A DNA stretch of 64,000 bases. It comes from Salinisphaera sp002433465. GTDB lineage: Bacteria > Pseudomonadota > Gammaproteobacteria > Nevskiales > Salinisphaeraceae. The stretch lies in the NCBI RefSeq assembly GCF_040361435.1, contig NZ_APNL01000020.1, positions 1 through 64,000 on the forward strand. Reading direction: 5' to 3'. The notes below the pieces were generated by a model that saw nothing but the letters and a program-made list of their open reading frames with translations, had not been told where the DNA came from and did no database searches. This document shows positions 47,785 to 56,900 of the stretch, piece after piece. The number at the start of each line of letters is the position of its first letter. Positions within the stretch are counted from its first letter, which is position 1. The position numbers and the translations under genes are program-made.

Positions 47785-48085
47785 TCTGTTTGCGTGCTTT
47801 TCTTTCACCGATGCGCGGCGGCAGCCGAGCGCAGAACGCGGCAAGCACCACGCTACACGGCTAATTCGTATTAACCATCAAAACGTCGCTTTTTTTGCGC
47901 GATATCCGCGATCGATAGCGAATTAAAACGTTATGACCTCAAGCCGTCGCCGCTGCCTGGGTTAACACGGGCTCGAGGACGCTTGGCCAATGCAGGGGCG
48001 CCGCCGAACTCTCGCTCGCGAGAGAATCCTCGCCAACCTTGGTTCCAGAAGAAAAACCCGGTCGCGGCTACCATTGATCAGCGAA
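47785..48085. other. Gap between csgA terminator and the convergent secreted-protein gene
   Basis: 301 bp with no frame, repeat or promoter that can be supported. Confidence 0.4.
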
Positions 48086-48463
48086 TCACCGCACCGTCAT
48101 ACGCACAACGCTACCGCCGCCTTGGGTCGAAGAACGGGAGCGGTTGCCATTCTTTAGAATTTCGACTTCTAGCCGCCCGGTGGGGGTCAACACCGTAACG
48201 GTGCCCGATATTGCAACGCCCCGATACATATGAACGGCTGGCGCCTCGCCTGACGTCTCGAACTGTTCCTGCTCACCATTCTCGGCCGTGACCGTCCACG
48301 CAGCCGCGTAGCGGATGTCGTCCGATCCGTTGATCGACACTTGAATAGCGGCCGCGCTGTGTTTTTCCGGATCGGGCGCCATATCTTTTCCCCAAGCCAG
48401 GCTCGCCGGACCGGTGCAAATCGCGGCGACTACGCAAGCGGCGAGCAACGACTCTTTCGGCAT
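48086..48463 (-). CDS. Small secreted protein of unknown family, convergent to csgBA
   Basis: 125 residues. A Sec signal peptide (ESLLAACVVAAICTGPASLAWG, stated by its ends: residues 4-25) is followed by a domain rich in beta-forming residues and ending NRSRSSTQGGGSVVRMTVR. The alternating pattern (for example AAAWTVTAENGEQ and GTVTVLTPTGRLEVEIL) resembles a single Ig-like beta sandwich. It is not recognisably CsgC or CsgH by sequence, but those are also small periplasmic beta-sandwich proteins found next to csgBA. ATG at 48463 has GGGGAA upstream. Confidence 0.55.
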   Translation of the reverse strand: MPKESLLAACVVAAICTGPASLAWGKDMAPDPEKHSAAAIQVSINGSDDIRYAAAWTVTAENGEQEQFETSGEAPAVHMYRGVAISGTVTVLTPTGRLEVEILKNGNRSRSSTQGGGSVVRMTVR

Positions 48464-48785
48464 GGCTGTTCCCCAGTATTGTTGTCATCAATACTATCTA
48501 CGCAAACATCGTCCAGCCAATATCAAAAGGAAATATATTTTGTATTTTCAGCTTTTATTCTATCTATATTACTTTTATTGCCCTAACCGAATAATTTACG
48601 CGTATTCGAGAGGCGTCTTGGCAACGGGCAAACGCGAGCGCCGTGCTACGTATTTGGCAGGTATACCGGCAATAACTTCCGCCGGCGATCCGGCACATCA
48701 GTATCCTGCAGGGGCGTGCTGTTTGCGGCTATGTGCCCTGACGGCGGCCGCTTGTTCAAGGCGGCGCTGAACCAACTAGTACAGC

Positions 48786-48814
48786 TTGACGGGTCTGGCA
48801 TCGCTTAACATACT
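48786..48814 (+). promoter_or_regulatory. Possible sigma70 promoter of the thiolase gene
   Basis: TTGACG and CATACT with 17 nt between; the -35 matches five of six and the -10 four of six. The predicted start of transcription falls in the inverted repeat that follows. Confidence 0.45.
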
Positions 48815-48823
48815 GCACCGACC

Positions 48824-48846
48824 TTTTTGAAAGAGCATTTCAAAAA
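48824..48846. promoter_or_regulatory. Inverted repeat overlapping the predicted thiolase transcription start
   Basis: Arms TTTTTGAAA and TTTCAAAAA with 5 nt between. The inner TGAAA/TTTCA halves recall the PsrA-like sites but with wider spacing. As an operator it would block the promoter at 48786. Confidence 0.4.
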
Positions 48847-48972
48847 AGGCACTAGAAATAATCGTTACAGAGGGTCGCCGGCCGCGCCCCCTTATCAAAG
48901 CCATACCGCCGCGCCAGCCTCGCAGCCGCGACGTGTGGCGACTGACGACCACGAAAAATCATGAGGAGTCCC

Positions 48973-50175
48973 ATGCGACAAGCAGTCATCGTTTCAACCG
49001 CCCGCACGCCGATCGGCAAGGCCTATCGCGGCGCCTTCAACAACACCCAGGCACAGGCGCTCGGCGGTCATGCCATCGAGCATGCCCTCAAGCGCGCCAA
49101 GCTGCAGGGCGAGAACATCGACGACGTGATCATGGGTGCGGCACTCCAGCAGGGCTCCACCGGTCAGAACGTGGCCCGCCAGTGTGCGATCCGTGCCGGC
49201 CTGCCGACTTCGGTGCCGGGCATGACCATCGACCGCCAGTGCGCCTCGGGCCTGATGGGCATCGCCACCGCGGCCAAGCAGATCGTCAACGACCGTATGA
49301 ACATCGTCGTCGGCGGCGGCCTCGAGTCCGTGTCGCTGGTCCAGAACGAGCACCAGAACACCTTCCGTGCCCGTGACCCGTGGCTGGTCGAGCATCGCCC
49401 CGACATCTATATGTCCATGCTCGAAACCGCCGAAGTGGTGGCCGATCGCTACAATGTCTCGCGCGACGCCCAGGACGAATACGCCTACCAGTCGCAGATG
49501 CGGACCGCCGCTGCCCAGGAAGCCGGCAAGTTCGACGACGAAATCGTGCCGCTGACCACCATCAAGAAGCAGCAGGACAAGCAGACCGGGGAAGTCAGCG
49601 AAGTCGAAGTCACCCTCGATAAGGACGAAGGCAACCGTCCGAGCACCACGCTGGAAGGCCTGCAGGGCCTTAACCCGGTGTTCAAGAACGGCCAGCAGAT
49701 CAGCGAAGGCCGCTTCATTACCGCCGGCAACGCCTCGCAGCTGTCCGACGGCGCCTCGGCCAGCGTGCTCATGGAAGCCGCCGAAGCCGAACGCCGCGGC
49801 CTTGAGCCGCTGGGTGCCTATGTCGGCATGGCCGTGGCCGGTTGCGACCCCGACGAAATGGGCATCGGCCCGATCTATGCCGTGCCGAAACTGCTCGAGC
49901 GCTACGGCCTGAAAGTCGACGACATCGGCCTGTGGGAGCTCAACGAAGCCTTCGCCAGCCAGTGCCTGTACTGCCGCGACTATCTCGGCATCGACCCGGA
50001 CAAGTACAACGTCAACGGCGGCTCTATCGCCATCGGCCATCCCTACGGCATGTCCGGTGCCCGCATGACCGGCCACGCCCTCATCGAAGGCAAGCGTCGC
50101 GGCGCCAAGTATGTGGTCGTGACCATGTGCGTCGGTGGCGGCATCGGTGCAGCCGGCCTGTTCGAAGTGTTCTAA
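48973..50175 (+). CDS. Acetyl-CoA acyltransferase (thiolase, FadA/PaaJ-like)
   Basis: 400 residues from ATG 48973, which follows GAGGAG; another ATG at 48961 overlaps that site. Catalytic residues are Cys90 (TIDRQCASGLMG), His356 (IAIGHPYGMSG) and Cys386 (TMCVGGGIG). It cleaves 3-ketoacyl-CoA with CoA, the last step of the cycle whose other enzymes are at 0.4-5 kb and 30-32 kb. It is a separate unit with its own promoter and terminator, far from the FadJ-like gene. Biosynthetic acetyl-CoA acetyltransferase is an alternative, though the DPWLVEHRPDIYMSM insert speaks for the degradative type. Confidence 0.9.
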   Translation: MRQAVIVSTARTPIGKAYRGAFNNTQAQALGGHAIEHALKRAKLQGENIDDVIMGAALQQGSTGQNVARQCAIRAGLPTSVPGMTIDRQCASGLMGIATAAKQIVNDRMNIVVGGGLESVSLVQNEHQNTFRARDPWLVEHRPDIYMSMLETAEVVADRYNVSRDAQDEYAYQSQMRTAAAQEAGKFDDEIVPLTTIKKQQDKQTGEVSEVEVTLDKDEGNRPSTTLEGLQGLNPVFKNGQQISEGRFITAGNASQLSDGASASVLMEAAEAERRGLEPLGAYVGMAVAGCDPDEMGIGPIYAVPKLLERYGLKVDDIGLWELNEAFASQCLYCRDYLGIDPDKYNVNGGSIAIGHPYGMSGARMTGHALIEGKRRGAKYVVVTMCVGGGIGAAGLFEVF

Positions 50176-50265
50176 ACAGCACGGCCTTGCAGCATTCAGC
50201 CCGTGGCTGAATGCTGGCCGCCAACCGAGCCCTTGGCACCCGCAAGACAACGGGTGCCCGGGGCA

Positions 50266-50292
50266 GAAAAAGCCGCCTTCGGGCGGTTTTTT
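50266..50292 (+). terminator. Rho-independent terminator after the thiolase gene
   Basis: GCCGCC-TTCG-GGCGGT hairpin with UUCG-type tetraloop, A-rich 5' side and T6 3' side. Confidence 0.92.
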
Positions 50293-50472
50293 CGTTTCTA
50301 CCTGTGTGCAGAGCCAATACGCGAATTCTCGGATAGCGCTTGTGCTACCCCGAGCGCGCACGGACGTTTCGTACACGACTACCGGAAACTACGGTTTCCG
50401 CGAACGCGCGCTGGGCCGATCATGACCGCATAGATTCCCTGCCCGGCCACCCCGGGCTTCGACGCGTTCGCC

Positions 50473-51612
50473 ATGGCCAAGCCGATCAGTTTCTTCGTTC
50501 ATCACCAGGGCCGCGGGCATGCCCAGCGCACCATGGCGATCGTACGCGAGCTGCCGGCGACACAACCGGTGAGCGTGCTCACGGCCGACCCGTCGTTGTT
50601 CGACGGTTTCGAGCGCGATATCGAAATCGTCGCCCTGCCGAACATGATCGGCGCGCCCGTACCCACGCCCGAGCTCTACGATCAGCCCACGCCATCGGTC
50701 ATGCACTGCGTACCGCTGGGCCTGGCCGCCATGCGCCAAACCATGCGCCGTATTCTCGACCATCTGGACGATCGCGATACCGGGCTGTTCGTAATCGACG
50801 TATCGGCCGAACTGGCCCTGCTCGCACGTATCGCGAGCGTGCCGGCCATCAAGATTCGTATGCACGGTAATCGCGGCGATGCCGGGCACCTGGCTGCCTA
50901 CGATGCCTGTGCCGGCATGCTCGCCCCCTTCGACGAACGTCTGGAACAGGCGGACTACCCCGACTGGGCACGCGCCAAGACGTTCTACAGCGGCGGGCTG
51001 TGCACCAGTCATGAACACAACAACGACCGAACCGCGGCACGCCGGGCGCTGGGCCTGCCGCTTGATCGTGAAATCGTGGTGGCCATCACCGGCGGCGGCG
51101 GCGCGGGTACGCCCTATGCGCCCTTGACCGTGGCCGCCCGGGCCGCGCCCGAAACGCTGTTCGTCACCGTCGGCCCGCTGCATCGCGAGGGGCACGAAAC
51201 CGACTTCGCCAACCTGGTCAACCACGGCTGGGTATCGCATACCAGCGATTACATCGCTGCCGCCGATATCGTGCTCGCCTCGGCCGGCGACAATACGGTC
51301 CACGAGGTCATGCGGACGGGGCGTGCGTTCATCTGCGCGCCGGAGTGGCGCTATTTCGACGAACAGCAGCGCAAGGCCGAATCGTTGGCCGCCGTCGGTG
51401 CGGCGATCCACCTGCGCAACTGGCCGGGCGATCTCGACGGCTGGCGCACGTTGCTTGAACGGGCCCGAAAGCTCGATATCGAACACCAGCGCGGCCTGCA
51501 TTCGCCCGAGGCGGCGGCCCGTGCGGCCGGCTGGCTGCAGTCGCGCATGGAAACGCTATGGCATGACGACGACAGACGCGCCCCGCAGCCGGTGGCAATG
51601 GCCGCCAACTAG
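50473..51612 (+). CDS. MurG-like glycosyltransferase (GT28/GT1 fold)
   Basis: 379 residues. The N-terminus SFFVHHQGRGHAQRTMAIV has the glycine-rich donor loop of GT-B enzymes (GRGHAQR); the second half has VAITGGGGAGTPYAPL, WVSHTSDYIAAADIVLASAGDNTVHEVM and APEWRYFDEQQRKAE, which parallel the UDP-sugar site of MurG and related enzymes (a 'GDNTVxE' in place of GxxTxxE). It is the only plus-strand gene before the convergent GT2 gene and overlaps that by 4 nt. Acceptor and donor are not known. Confidence 0.78.
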   Translation: MAKPISFFVHHQGRGHAQRTMAIVRELPATQPVSVLTADPSLFDGFERDIEIVALPNMIGAPVPTPELYDQPTPSVMHCVPLGLAAMRQTMRRILDHLDDRDTGLFVIDVSAELALLARIASVPAIKIRMHGNRGDAGHLAAYDACAGMLAPFDERLEQADYPDWARAKTFYSGGLCTSHEHNNDRTAARRALGLPLDREIVVAITGGGGAGTPYAPLTVAARAAPETLFVTVGPLHREGHETDFANLVNHGWVSHTSDYIAAADIVLASAGDNTVHEVMRTGRAFICAPEWRYFDEQQRKAESLAAVGAAIHLRNWPGDLDGWRTLLERARKLDIEHQRGLHSPEAAARAAGWLQSRMETLWHDDDRRAPQPVAMAAN

Positions 51613-52484
51613 CCGTAGCGGACCTCGCCGTCCAGGCGAGCAGCCCTTGTTTCCTCGGCGCTCGGCCGGCGACGCACCACGATATCGCCTGCCGTAGGCG
51701 ACCAGTCGATCAGGCCGGCGTCGCGAAACATGGCCAGCCAGTAATCCATGCACCAGCGTCCCCAGCGCGCATGGAACCGGCGGGCGTTGGTGACGATCGC
51801 CTCGAAATGCGGATACGGCGGCCGGTACAGGGCATGGTGCTGATGCCAGGCACGCGCTCCCGCAAGCCAATAGAAGTCGATGCCCGCCATTGCCAGACGC
51901 CAGGCATAGTCGGTTTCTTCCCCGCCATAGCCTTCGTAAGCCTCGTCAAAGCCGCCGGCACGGGCATGGTCGGCGTGGTGCAACGCGAACGACAGCCCCC
52001 AGAGTTGGCCCGGGTCGCCTTCGGCTAGCGGCGCGTCGGTGGCGAGCCGTGGGCGCGCCGGATGAAGCTCACCCAGCCGATCCAGGCGTTCGAAATCCGG
52101 CCTGCCAGCGGCGTCCACGCGTACCGCATCCGCCGGCAGGTAGCGCACCTCGCCCATGAACAAACCCGCCCGCTCGACCAACGCCGCGCGATAGCGCTGC
52201 ACCAGCTCAGGCGCCGGGATACAGTCCACGTCCAGAAAGATCAGCCCTTCGTGGGCGGCCCGCTCGGCGGCCAGATTGCGGGCCCGTGCCAGCGGTAGAT
52301 GCGCGCCCGCGACCCGAACATGCCGCACGGCGAAATCCGTGGCCGGCAGATCGTCCTCGATTTCGGGCTGCATCCAGGCGATGACGAGTTCATCCGGCAA
52401 GCTCGACTGAGCATTGAGCCCGTGCATGAGGTTGACTAGATGCGCGCGCCGGTCGCGCACCAGGGTGAGTACGCTCGTCTTCAC
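51609..52484 (-). CDS. GT2-family glycosyltransferase with galactosyl-transferase-like C-terminal domain
   Basis: 291 residues from a GTG at 52484, which overlaps the upstream stop as GTGA; the longer upstream frame is a shadow of the SPS gene. The GT-A fold start is VKTSVLTLVRDRRAHLVNLMHGL, then LIFLDVDCIPAPELVQRY with the metal-binding DVD, and GGFDEAYEGYGGEETDYAWRL, the ED-type acceptor motif of the GT27/GT7 C-terminal family. Co-translation with sucrose-phosphate synthase/phosphatase suggests it adds a sugar to a sucrose-type or glucosyl acceptor, or shares a stress programme. Confidence 0.82.
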   Translation of the reverse strand: MKTSVLTLVRDRRAHLVNLMHGLNAQSSLPDELVIAWMQPEIEDDLPATDFAVRHVRVAGAHLPLARARNLAAERAAHEGLIFLDVDCIPAPELVQRYRAALVERAGLFMGEVRYLPADAVRVDAAGRPDFERLDRLGELHPARPRLATDAPLAEGDPGQLWGLSFALHHADHARAGGFDEAYEGYGGEETDYAWRLAMAGIDFYWLAGARAWHQHHALYRPPYPHFEAIVTNARRFHARWGRWCMDYWLAMFRDAGLIDWSPTAGDIVVRRRPSAEETRAARLDGEVRYG

Positions 52485-54568
52485 GAGGCGTGGCAACGCG
52501 CCTGAAAATGCGTCACGCCTTCGATGACGCCCCGCGCATGGCTGGCACCCGCCAGATAGGCATGCCCCAGCCCGGCCGCCTGGGCCAGCCCGTCGCGATA
52601 GTTGGCCACCACAATCGCACAGGGCAGCATCTGCAGCATGTCCAGATCGTTGGCCGAATCGCCGGCCACATAAACCCGCTCGTGGTGGGTGTCGGTGGCC
52701 TCGGCCAGATAGGCCACCGCCGCGCCTTTCGACGCGCGTATCGGCAGCACGTCCACGCAGCGATCGTTGCTGTGAATCACCTGTGCCTGCAGCCCGTTGT
52801 CGGCCAGCAGCGCCCGCAGGCGCGGGGCGATGTCCTGCCCCGGCTCGCACAGATAGCTTATCTTGTGCTCGCGCTGCTCCAGCGGCGACTGGGCGACGAG
52901 TTCGTCCACGCCGTCCAGCACTCGGGTAACCGCGGCTCGGTTCCAGCCCTGGTTGATGCGAGCGGCCCAGCGGGTATCGCAGACGTAGGTCACGCCGTCG
53001 GCCGCCAGCCGATACACCTCGGCGCCCACGCAGGCGATAAGAAAATCCGGCCAGGCAATGCCGGCCTGCTCGAGAATCAGCAGCGCGCTATGAAAGCTGC
53101 GCCCGGTCGCCACGCCGAAGCGCAGCCGCGGCTGGCCGGCATGCCAGGCATTGAAGTGCGTCACCCCCTGCGCACAGCCCACCAGCGTGCCGTCGATATC
53201 GCAGACCAGCATGGCATCGGCCGGCGCAGCGGCCCGGCGCCGACGTTCAGGCCCGCCATCGCATAAGCGGTGTAGCAGCCGATGGTAATAATCGACGTGG
53301 CGGGCCCAGTCGAACACGCTCGTGGCCTTGCGCCCACCGGCCTGGCAGGCCAGCCAGCGCTCGCGGTCGTCTAGCAGTTCGATGGCGGCCGTGGCGATGG
53401 CATCGGTGGAACAGGGGTTGACCAGCACGCCGTTGTGGCACTGCTCGATGATGTCGTTCGGCCCGCCGGAATCGGTGGCGACGACCGGCAGCCCCGCGGC
53501 CGCGGCTTCCAGCAGCGTCAGCCCGAAGGGTTCGTTGAACGCCACGTTGGCGAACAGCCCGCAGCGCTCGCGTGCCCAGGCATAGACTGACGGCACATCG
53601 GCGCCGTGGTGCTGTTTGGGGTAGGCGATGCGGCCATACAGATCGTAATGATCGATCAGCGCCAGCATTTCGCGCAGGTTGTCGGCGATCTCGGGTTCCA
53701 GCGCATCCAGGGATTGCCGCCCGCCGGCAAGAATCACCAGATTGGCGCGTTCCTGCAGCGCCGGGGACTCGCCATAGGCACGAATGAGGCTGGCCAGGTT
53801 CTTGCGCGTAACCGGGCGTGCAATGGCCAGCAACGCGGGTTTGTCCGGCTCGTTGAGAAAACGCGACATCAGCGCGTGTACCCGCGCGTTGGGCTGAGAA
53901 CGCGCGAAGGCCTGCAGGTCGCTGGCCGGGCGGATTACGCGGATACGGCCGGGGTCGTATGCCGGGTACTGCGCATACTGAAGCTCGGCTTCGTCGCGTG
54001 AGCTGGCGATCACCAGACTCGCATCGCGCAGCGCCTGGTTTTCAACCTCGATACGACGATCGAGGGCCACGTTCGCCGGGGCGTTTGCCTGTCCGGCCGC
54101 CGCCGCATAATCGCGTTTTGGCTGGCCCAGCGAGTGGGCGGTGAACACGAAGGCAATACCGCGCCGGTTCTTGACCTGTGCCGCCACATGGGCGGCATCC
54201 GCGTAGTGGGCATGCAGCAGGTCCGGCGCCCGGTCGAGGCTATCGATATAGCCGACCAGCCGGTCGCTGAACGCCGGCAGCTGATCCCAGAGTTCTTCCT
54301 TGCTGCGATAGGCCGAATCCGGCGTGGGCAGGCGGATGATGCGCACCTTCGGGTTCACGTATTCGCAGCCGCTGCGATAGTCGCCCGCGGTGAATTCCGC
54401 ATCGAAGGCGCGCGTGACGATATCGATCCGCTCGATATCCGGGTCGCGTGCCGAGGCCTGGGCCAGTTCCAGCAGGTAACGAATATGCCCGCCGGTATCG
54501 GCGGTGAGCCCGTATTCCACGTCGTGGGCTCGAAGACACCCTTGCAGAGCGATGTGCATGATAAACAT
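52481..54568 (-). CDS. Sucrose-phosphate synthase fused to sucrose-phosphate phosphatase
   Basis: 695 residues. The GT4 part (1 to about 450) starts MFIMHIALQGCLRAHDVEYG and has TADTGGHIRYLLEL, TAHSLGQPKR, RPVTRKNLASLIRA, AFNEPFGLTLLEAAAAGLPVVATDSGGP with the catalytic E of EPFGLTLLE. The HAD part (about 450-695) has VCDIDGTLVG, the phosphatase nucleophile motif, VATGRSF, and VAGDSANDLDML. Such bidomain enzymes make sucrose-6-phosphate from UDP-glucose (or ADP-glucose) and fructose-6-phosphate and then remove the phosphate. Sucrose is a known compatible solute of salt-stressed bacteria. Confidence 0.92.
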   Translation of the reverse strand: MFIMHIALQGCLRAHDVEYGLTADTGGHIRYLLELAQASARDPDIERIDIVTRAFDAEFTAGDYRSGCEYVNPKVRIIRLPTPDSAYRSKEELWDQLPAFSDRLVGYIDSLDRAPDLLHAHYADAAHVAAQVKNRRGIAFVFTAHSLGQPKRDYAAAAGQANAPANVALDRRIEVENQALRDASLVIASSRDEAELQYAQYPAYDPGRIRVIRPASDLQAFARSQPNARVHALMSRFLNEPDKPALLAIARPVTRKNLASLIRAYGESPALQERANLVILAGGRQSLDALEPEIADNLREMLALIDHYDLYGRIAYPKQHHGADVPSVYAWARERCGLFANVAFNEPFGLTLLEAAAAGLPVVATDSGGPNDIIEQCHNGVLVNPCSTDAIATAAIELLDDRERWLACQAGGRKATSVFDWARHVDYYHRLLHRLCDGGPERRRRAAAPADAMLVCDIDGTLVGCAQGVTHFNAWHAGQPRLRFGVATGRSFHSALLILEQAGIAWPDFLIACVGAEVYRLAADGVTYVCDTRWAARINQGWNRAAVTRVLDGVDELVAQSPLEQREHKISYLCEPGQDIAPRLRALLADNGLQAQVIHSNDRCVDVLPIRASKGAAVAYLAEATDTHHERVYVAGDSANDLDMLQMLPCAIVVANYRDGLAQAAGLGHAYLAGASHARGVIEGVTHFQARCHAS

Positions 54569-54613
54569 GGGCGCGCTTTATCCTGTGTCGCCGTGAACCA
54601 TCATCCCCGTGCC

Positions 54614-55678
54614 ATGACCCTGAACCGGCCGCTGCGCATCGCGCAGATCTCACCGCTCATCCTGCCCCTGCCCGCAGCCGAAGCCGGCGGTACGGAGCGT
54701 ATCGTGGTCGACCTGAGCTATGCGCTGAACGCGCTCGGCCACCAGGTCACCGTGTTCGCAAGCGCCGACAGTCAGCTCGACCTGCCCTGCGAGAGCGCGC
54801 TTGAAAGTCTCGCCTTCTTCGAAACCCGTGACGGCCACGTGCCGCCCGGGCTGCCCGGCGTACTCGAAGCCGCGCTCATGGAGCGGCTGCGTGAACGCCT
54901 GGCCGATTTCGATATCGTCCACTGCCACGGCGAATTCTTTCATGCCGCCCTGCTGGGCGAGCAACGCAAACACAGCCTTACGACCATCCACTGGCGCACC
55001 GACGAACTCGATCGCCAGCTTTTCTTCTCCGCCTTTCCGGACCTGCCGGTGGCCGCCATTTCGGCCAGCCAGGCACATACGATACCGGCGTCCAACTGCC
55101 GCGGCGTTGTTGCCCACGGCCTTGACCCGGCACGCTTTGCCCCACCGCCGCCGGTCGAGCCCGATCACAGCCTGCTGTTCATCGGCCGCATGACCGATCA
55201 GAAGCGTCCGGATCGCGCGATCGACATTGCCCGACGCTGCGAACATGCACTCAAACTAGCCGGAAGTCGCGACCCCGGAAATCCGTACTATTTCGAACAC
55301 CACGTCCAACCGGCGCTGGGCGGCGCTATCGAGCACGTAGGCGCGATCGACGATGCACGCAAGCGCGAGCTGCTCCTGGCGGCCCGCGCGCTGATTTTCC
55401 CGATCGACTGGCCGGAGCCCTTCGGCCTGGTGATGATCGAGGCCATGGCCTGCGGCACGCCGGTGGTCGCGTGGAACAACGGCGCCGTGCCGGAAGTGGT
55501 GGAGCACGGCGTGACCGGCTTCATCGTCGACAGCATCGACGAGGCCGTAGCGGCCGTGGCTCGCCTGCCCGAACTCGACCACGGCGTCATCCGTGCACGC
55601 TTTCTCGAACGCTTCACCGCCGAGCGCATGGCGCGCGACTATGTCCGCCTCTATCGCCGGCTGCTCGCGGATGCGTGA
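54614..55678 (+). CDS. GT4-family glycosyltransferase
   Basis: 354 residues from ATG 54614. RIAQISPLILPLPAAEAGGTERIVVDLSYAL (ends RIAQ and SYAL) is the common start of this GT4 group with the GGTER phosphate loop; FIGRMTDQKRPDRAI and the catalytic block PEPFGLVMIEAMACGTPVVAW follow. It leaves 45 bp to the divergent sucrose-phosphate synthase, so the two share a promoter region. It is the first of five co-directional genes to 59177. Donor and acceptor are not known. Confidence 0.85.
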   Translation: MTLNRPLRIAQISPLILPLPAAEAGGTERIVVDLSYALNALGHQVTVFASADSQLDLPCESALESLAFFETRDGHVPPGLPGVLEAALMERLRERLADFDIVHCHGEFFHAALLGEQRKHSLTTIHWRTDELDRQLFFSAFPDLPVAAISASQAHTIPASNCRGVVAHGLDPARFAPPPPVEPDHSLLFIGRMTDQKRPDRAIDIARRCEHALKLAGSRDPGNPYYFEHHVQPALGGAIEHVGAIDDARKRELLLAARALIFPIDWPEPFGLVMIEAMACGTPVVAWNNGAVPEVVEHGVTGFIVDSIDEAVAAVARLPELDHGVIRARFLERFTAERMARDYVRLYRRLLADA

Positions 55679-55850
55679 GCACTTTGCAATGGCGCGCAAC
55701 CCATTCACGACCGCATTACTACGCATTACCCGGTTTTCGCCCAGGGGCTACCATCCATGCCTATGCCGAGCCACTCGAGCACGCCCCATGGGTGAACCTG
55801 TTTGCCGCGGGGCCGTCCCGCCCGGCGCCCGCCTGGCGCGGCCAGCGGCC

Positions 55851-56900
55851 ATGAACTGCCCCACACGTACGCGCGTGGCGATCTGTGTACCCGTACGCGA
55901 CGAACGCGAGTGCCTGCCCGCCCTGCTCGATGCCTTCTCGCGCCAGCACCGGCCGCATGCTGATCTGGTGGTGTGCCTGTTGTTCGACGGCTGTGATGAT
56001 GGTGGCCATGCCTATGTCCAGGCACGCAAAGCCGAGCTCGACTATCGGCTGGTCAGCGCGCGGATCGAGCGCCTCGCGGCAGCCCGTGCCGGGCGCGCAC
56101 GACGCGCGGCCATGGCGCTGGGCGCAGAAACGCTTGCCCGCGATCGCCAGCCCGGCGACATCGAACTGCTGCTGAGTACCGATGCCGATTCCATTCCGGC
56201 CGCGGACTGGGTCGACGCCAGCATCCGCGCGCTCGAACACGCCGATGTCGTGGCCGGCTATATCGAACGCCCGGATGCGCCCCCCATGGATATGCACCGC
56301 CGCGTGGAACGCTACTGGGAACGCCTGCGCTGCCTGCAACGCACGGTCGACCCACTCGACCACGACCCGGCGCCGTCGCACCCGTCACAGGGCGGTGCGA
56401 GCCTGGGCTTTCGGGCCAACGTCTATGCGGCGCTGGGCGGTTTCGACGATATCGCCACCCACGAAGACGTCCGCCTGGTCACCGCGGCCCGGGCTGCCGG
56501 TTATCGCGTGCGCCACGATCGCGGCGTACGCGTGGCCACGTCGTCGCGCGTGCACGGGCGCGCCGTCGACGGCCTGGCCGATACCCTGCGCGCGCGCCAG
56601 TCTTGCCACAACATGCCCGCGGTGCAGAACCCCGACACAGCCCTGGCGCGTTATCGCCTCTGCGCCCAGACGCGCGCCGCCTTCGACGGCCTCGATGACG
56701 CCGCAACGGCCCGCGCGCTGGCCGAGCACAGCAACCGCTCGGTGGACGAACTGCGTGCGATCGCTGGCGAATGCGCCAGCGCCGAAAGCTTCGTCATGCG
56801 GCTCGTGCCCGACCCCAAAAACAGCGAAGAACTGGCGCTCGATACCGCCGAGCAGCGACTCGCCCAACTGGAAACCGCCCACGCATGTCCGACCGCATGA
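55851..56900 (+). CDS. GT2-family glycosyltransferase
   Basis: 349 residues from ATG 55851, the start that brings RVAICVPVRDERECLPALLDAF to the N-terminus; longer frames add Arg-rich shadow. LLSTDADSIPAADWVDA has the DxD metal site, and GGFDDIATHEDVRLVTAA has the ED acceptor motif. The middle HPSQGGASLGFRANVYAALGG is typical for GT2 enzymes acting on lipid or glycan acceptors. The stop overlaps the following gene by 4 nt (ATGA). A 172-bp gap to the previous GT4 gene is the only break in this run. Confidence 0.82.
   Translation: MNCPTRTRVAICVPVRDERECLPALLDAFSRQHRPHADLVVCLLFDGCDDGGHAYVQARKAELDYRLVSARIERLAAARAGRARRAAMALGAETLARDRQPGDIELLLSTDADSIPAADWVDASIRALEHADVVAGYIERPDAPPMDMHRRVERYWERLRCLQRTVDPLDHDPAPSHPSQGGASLGFRANVYAALGGFDDIATHEDVRLVTAARAAGYRVRHDRGVRVATSSRVHGRAVDGLADTLRARQSCHNMPAVQNPDTALARYRLCAQTRAAFDGLDDAATARALAEHSNRSVDELRAIAGECASAESFVMRLVPDPKNSEELALDTAEQRLAQLETAHACPTA

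Larger units (their letters stand above)
48464..48972. promoter_or_regulatory. Divergent region upstream of the thiolase gene
   Basis: 509 bp. The part from 48520 to 48610 is unusually A+T-rich. The thiolase promoter signal and an inverted repeat lie at 48786-48846. No gene was supported. Confidence 0.45.
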
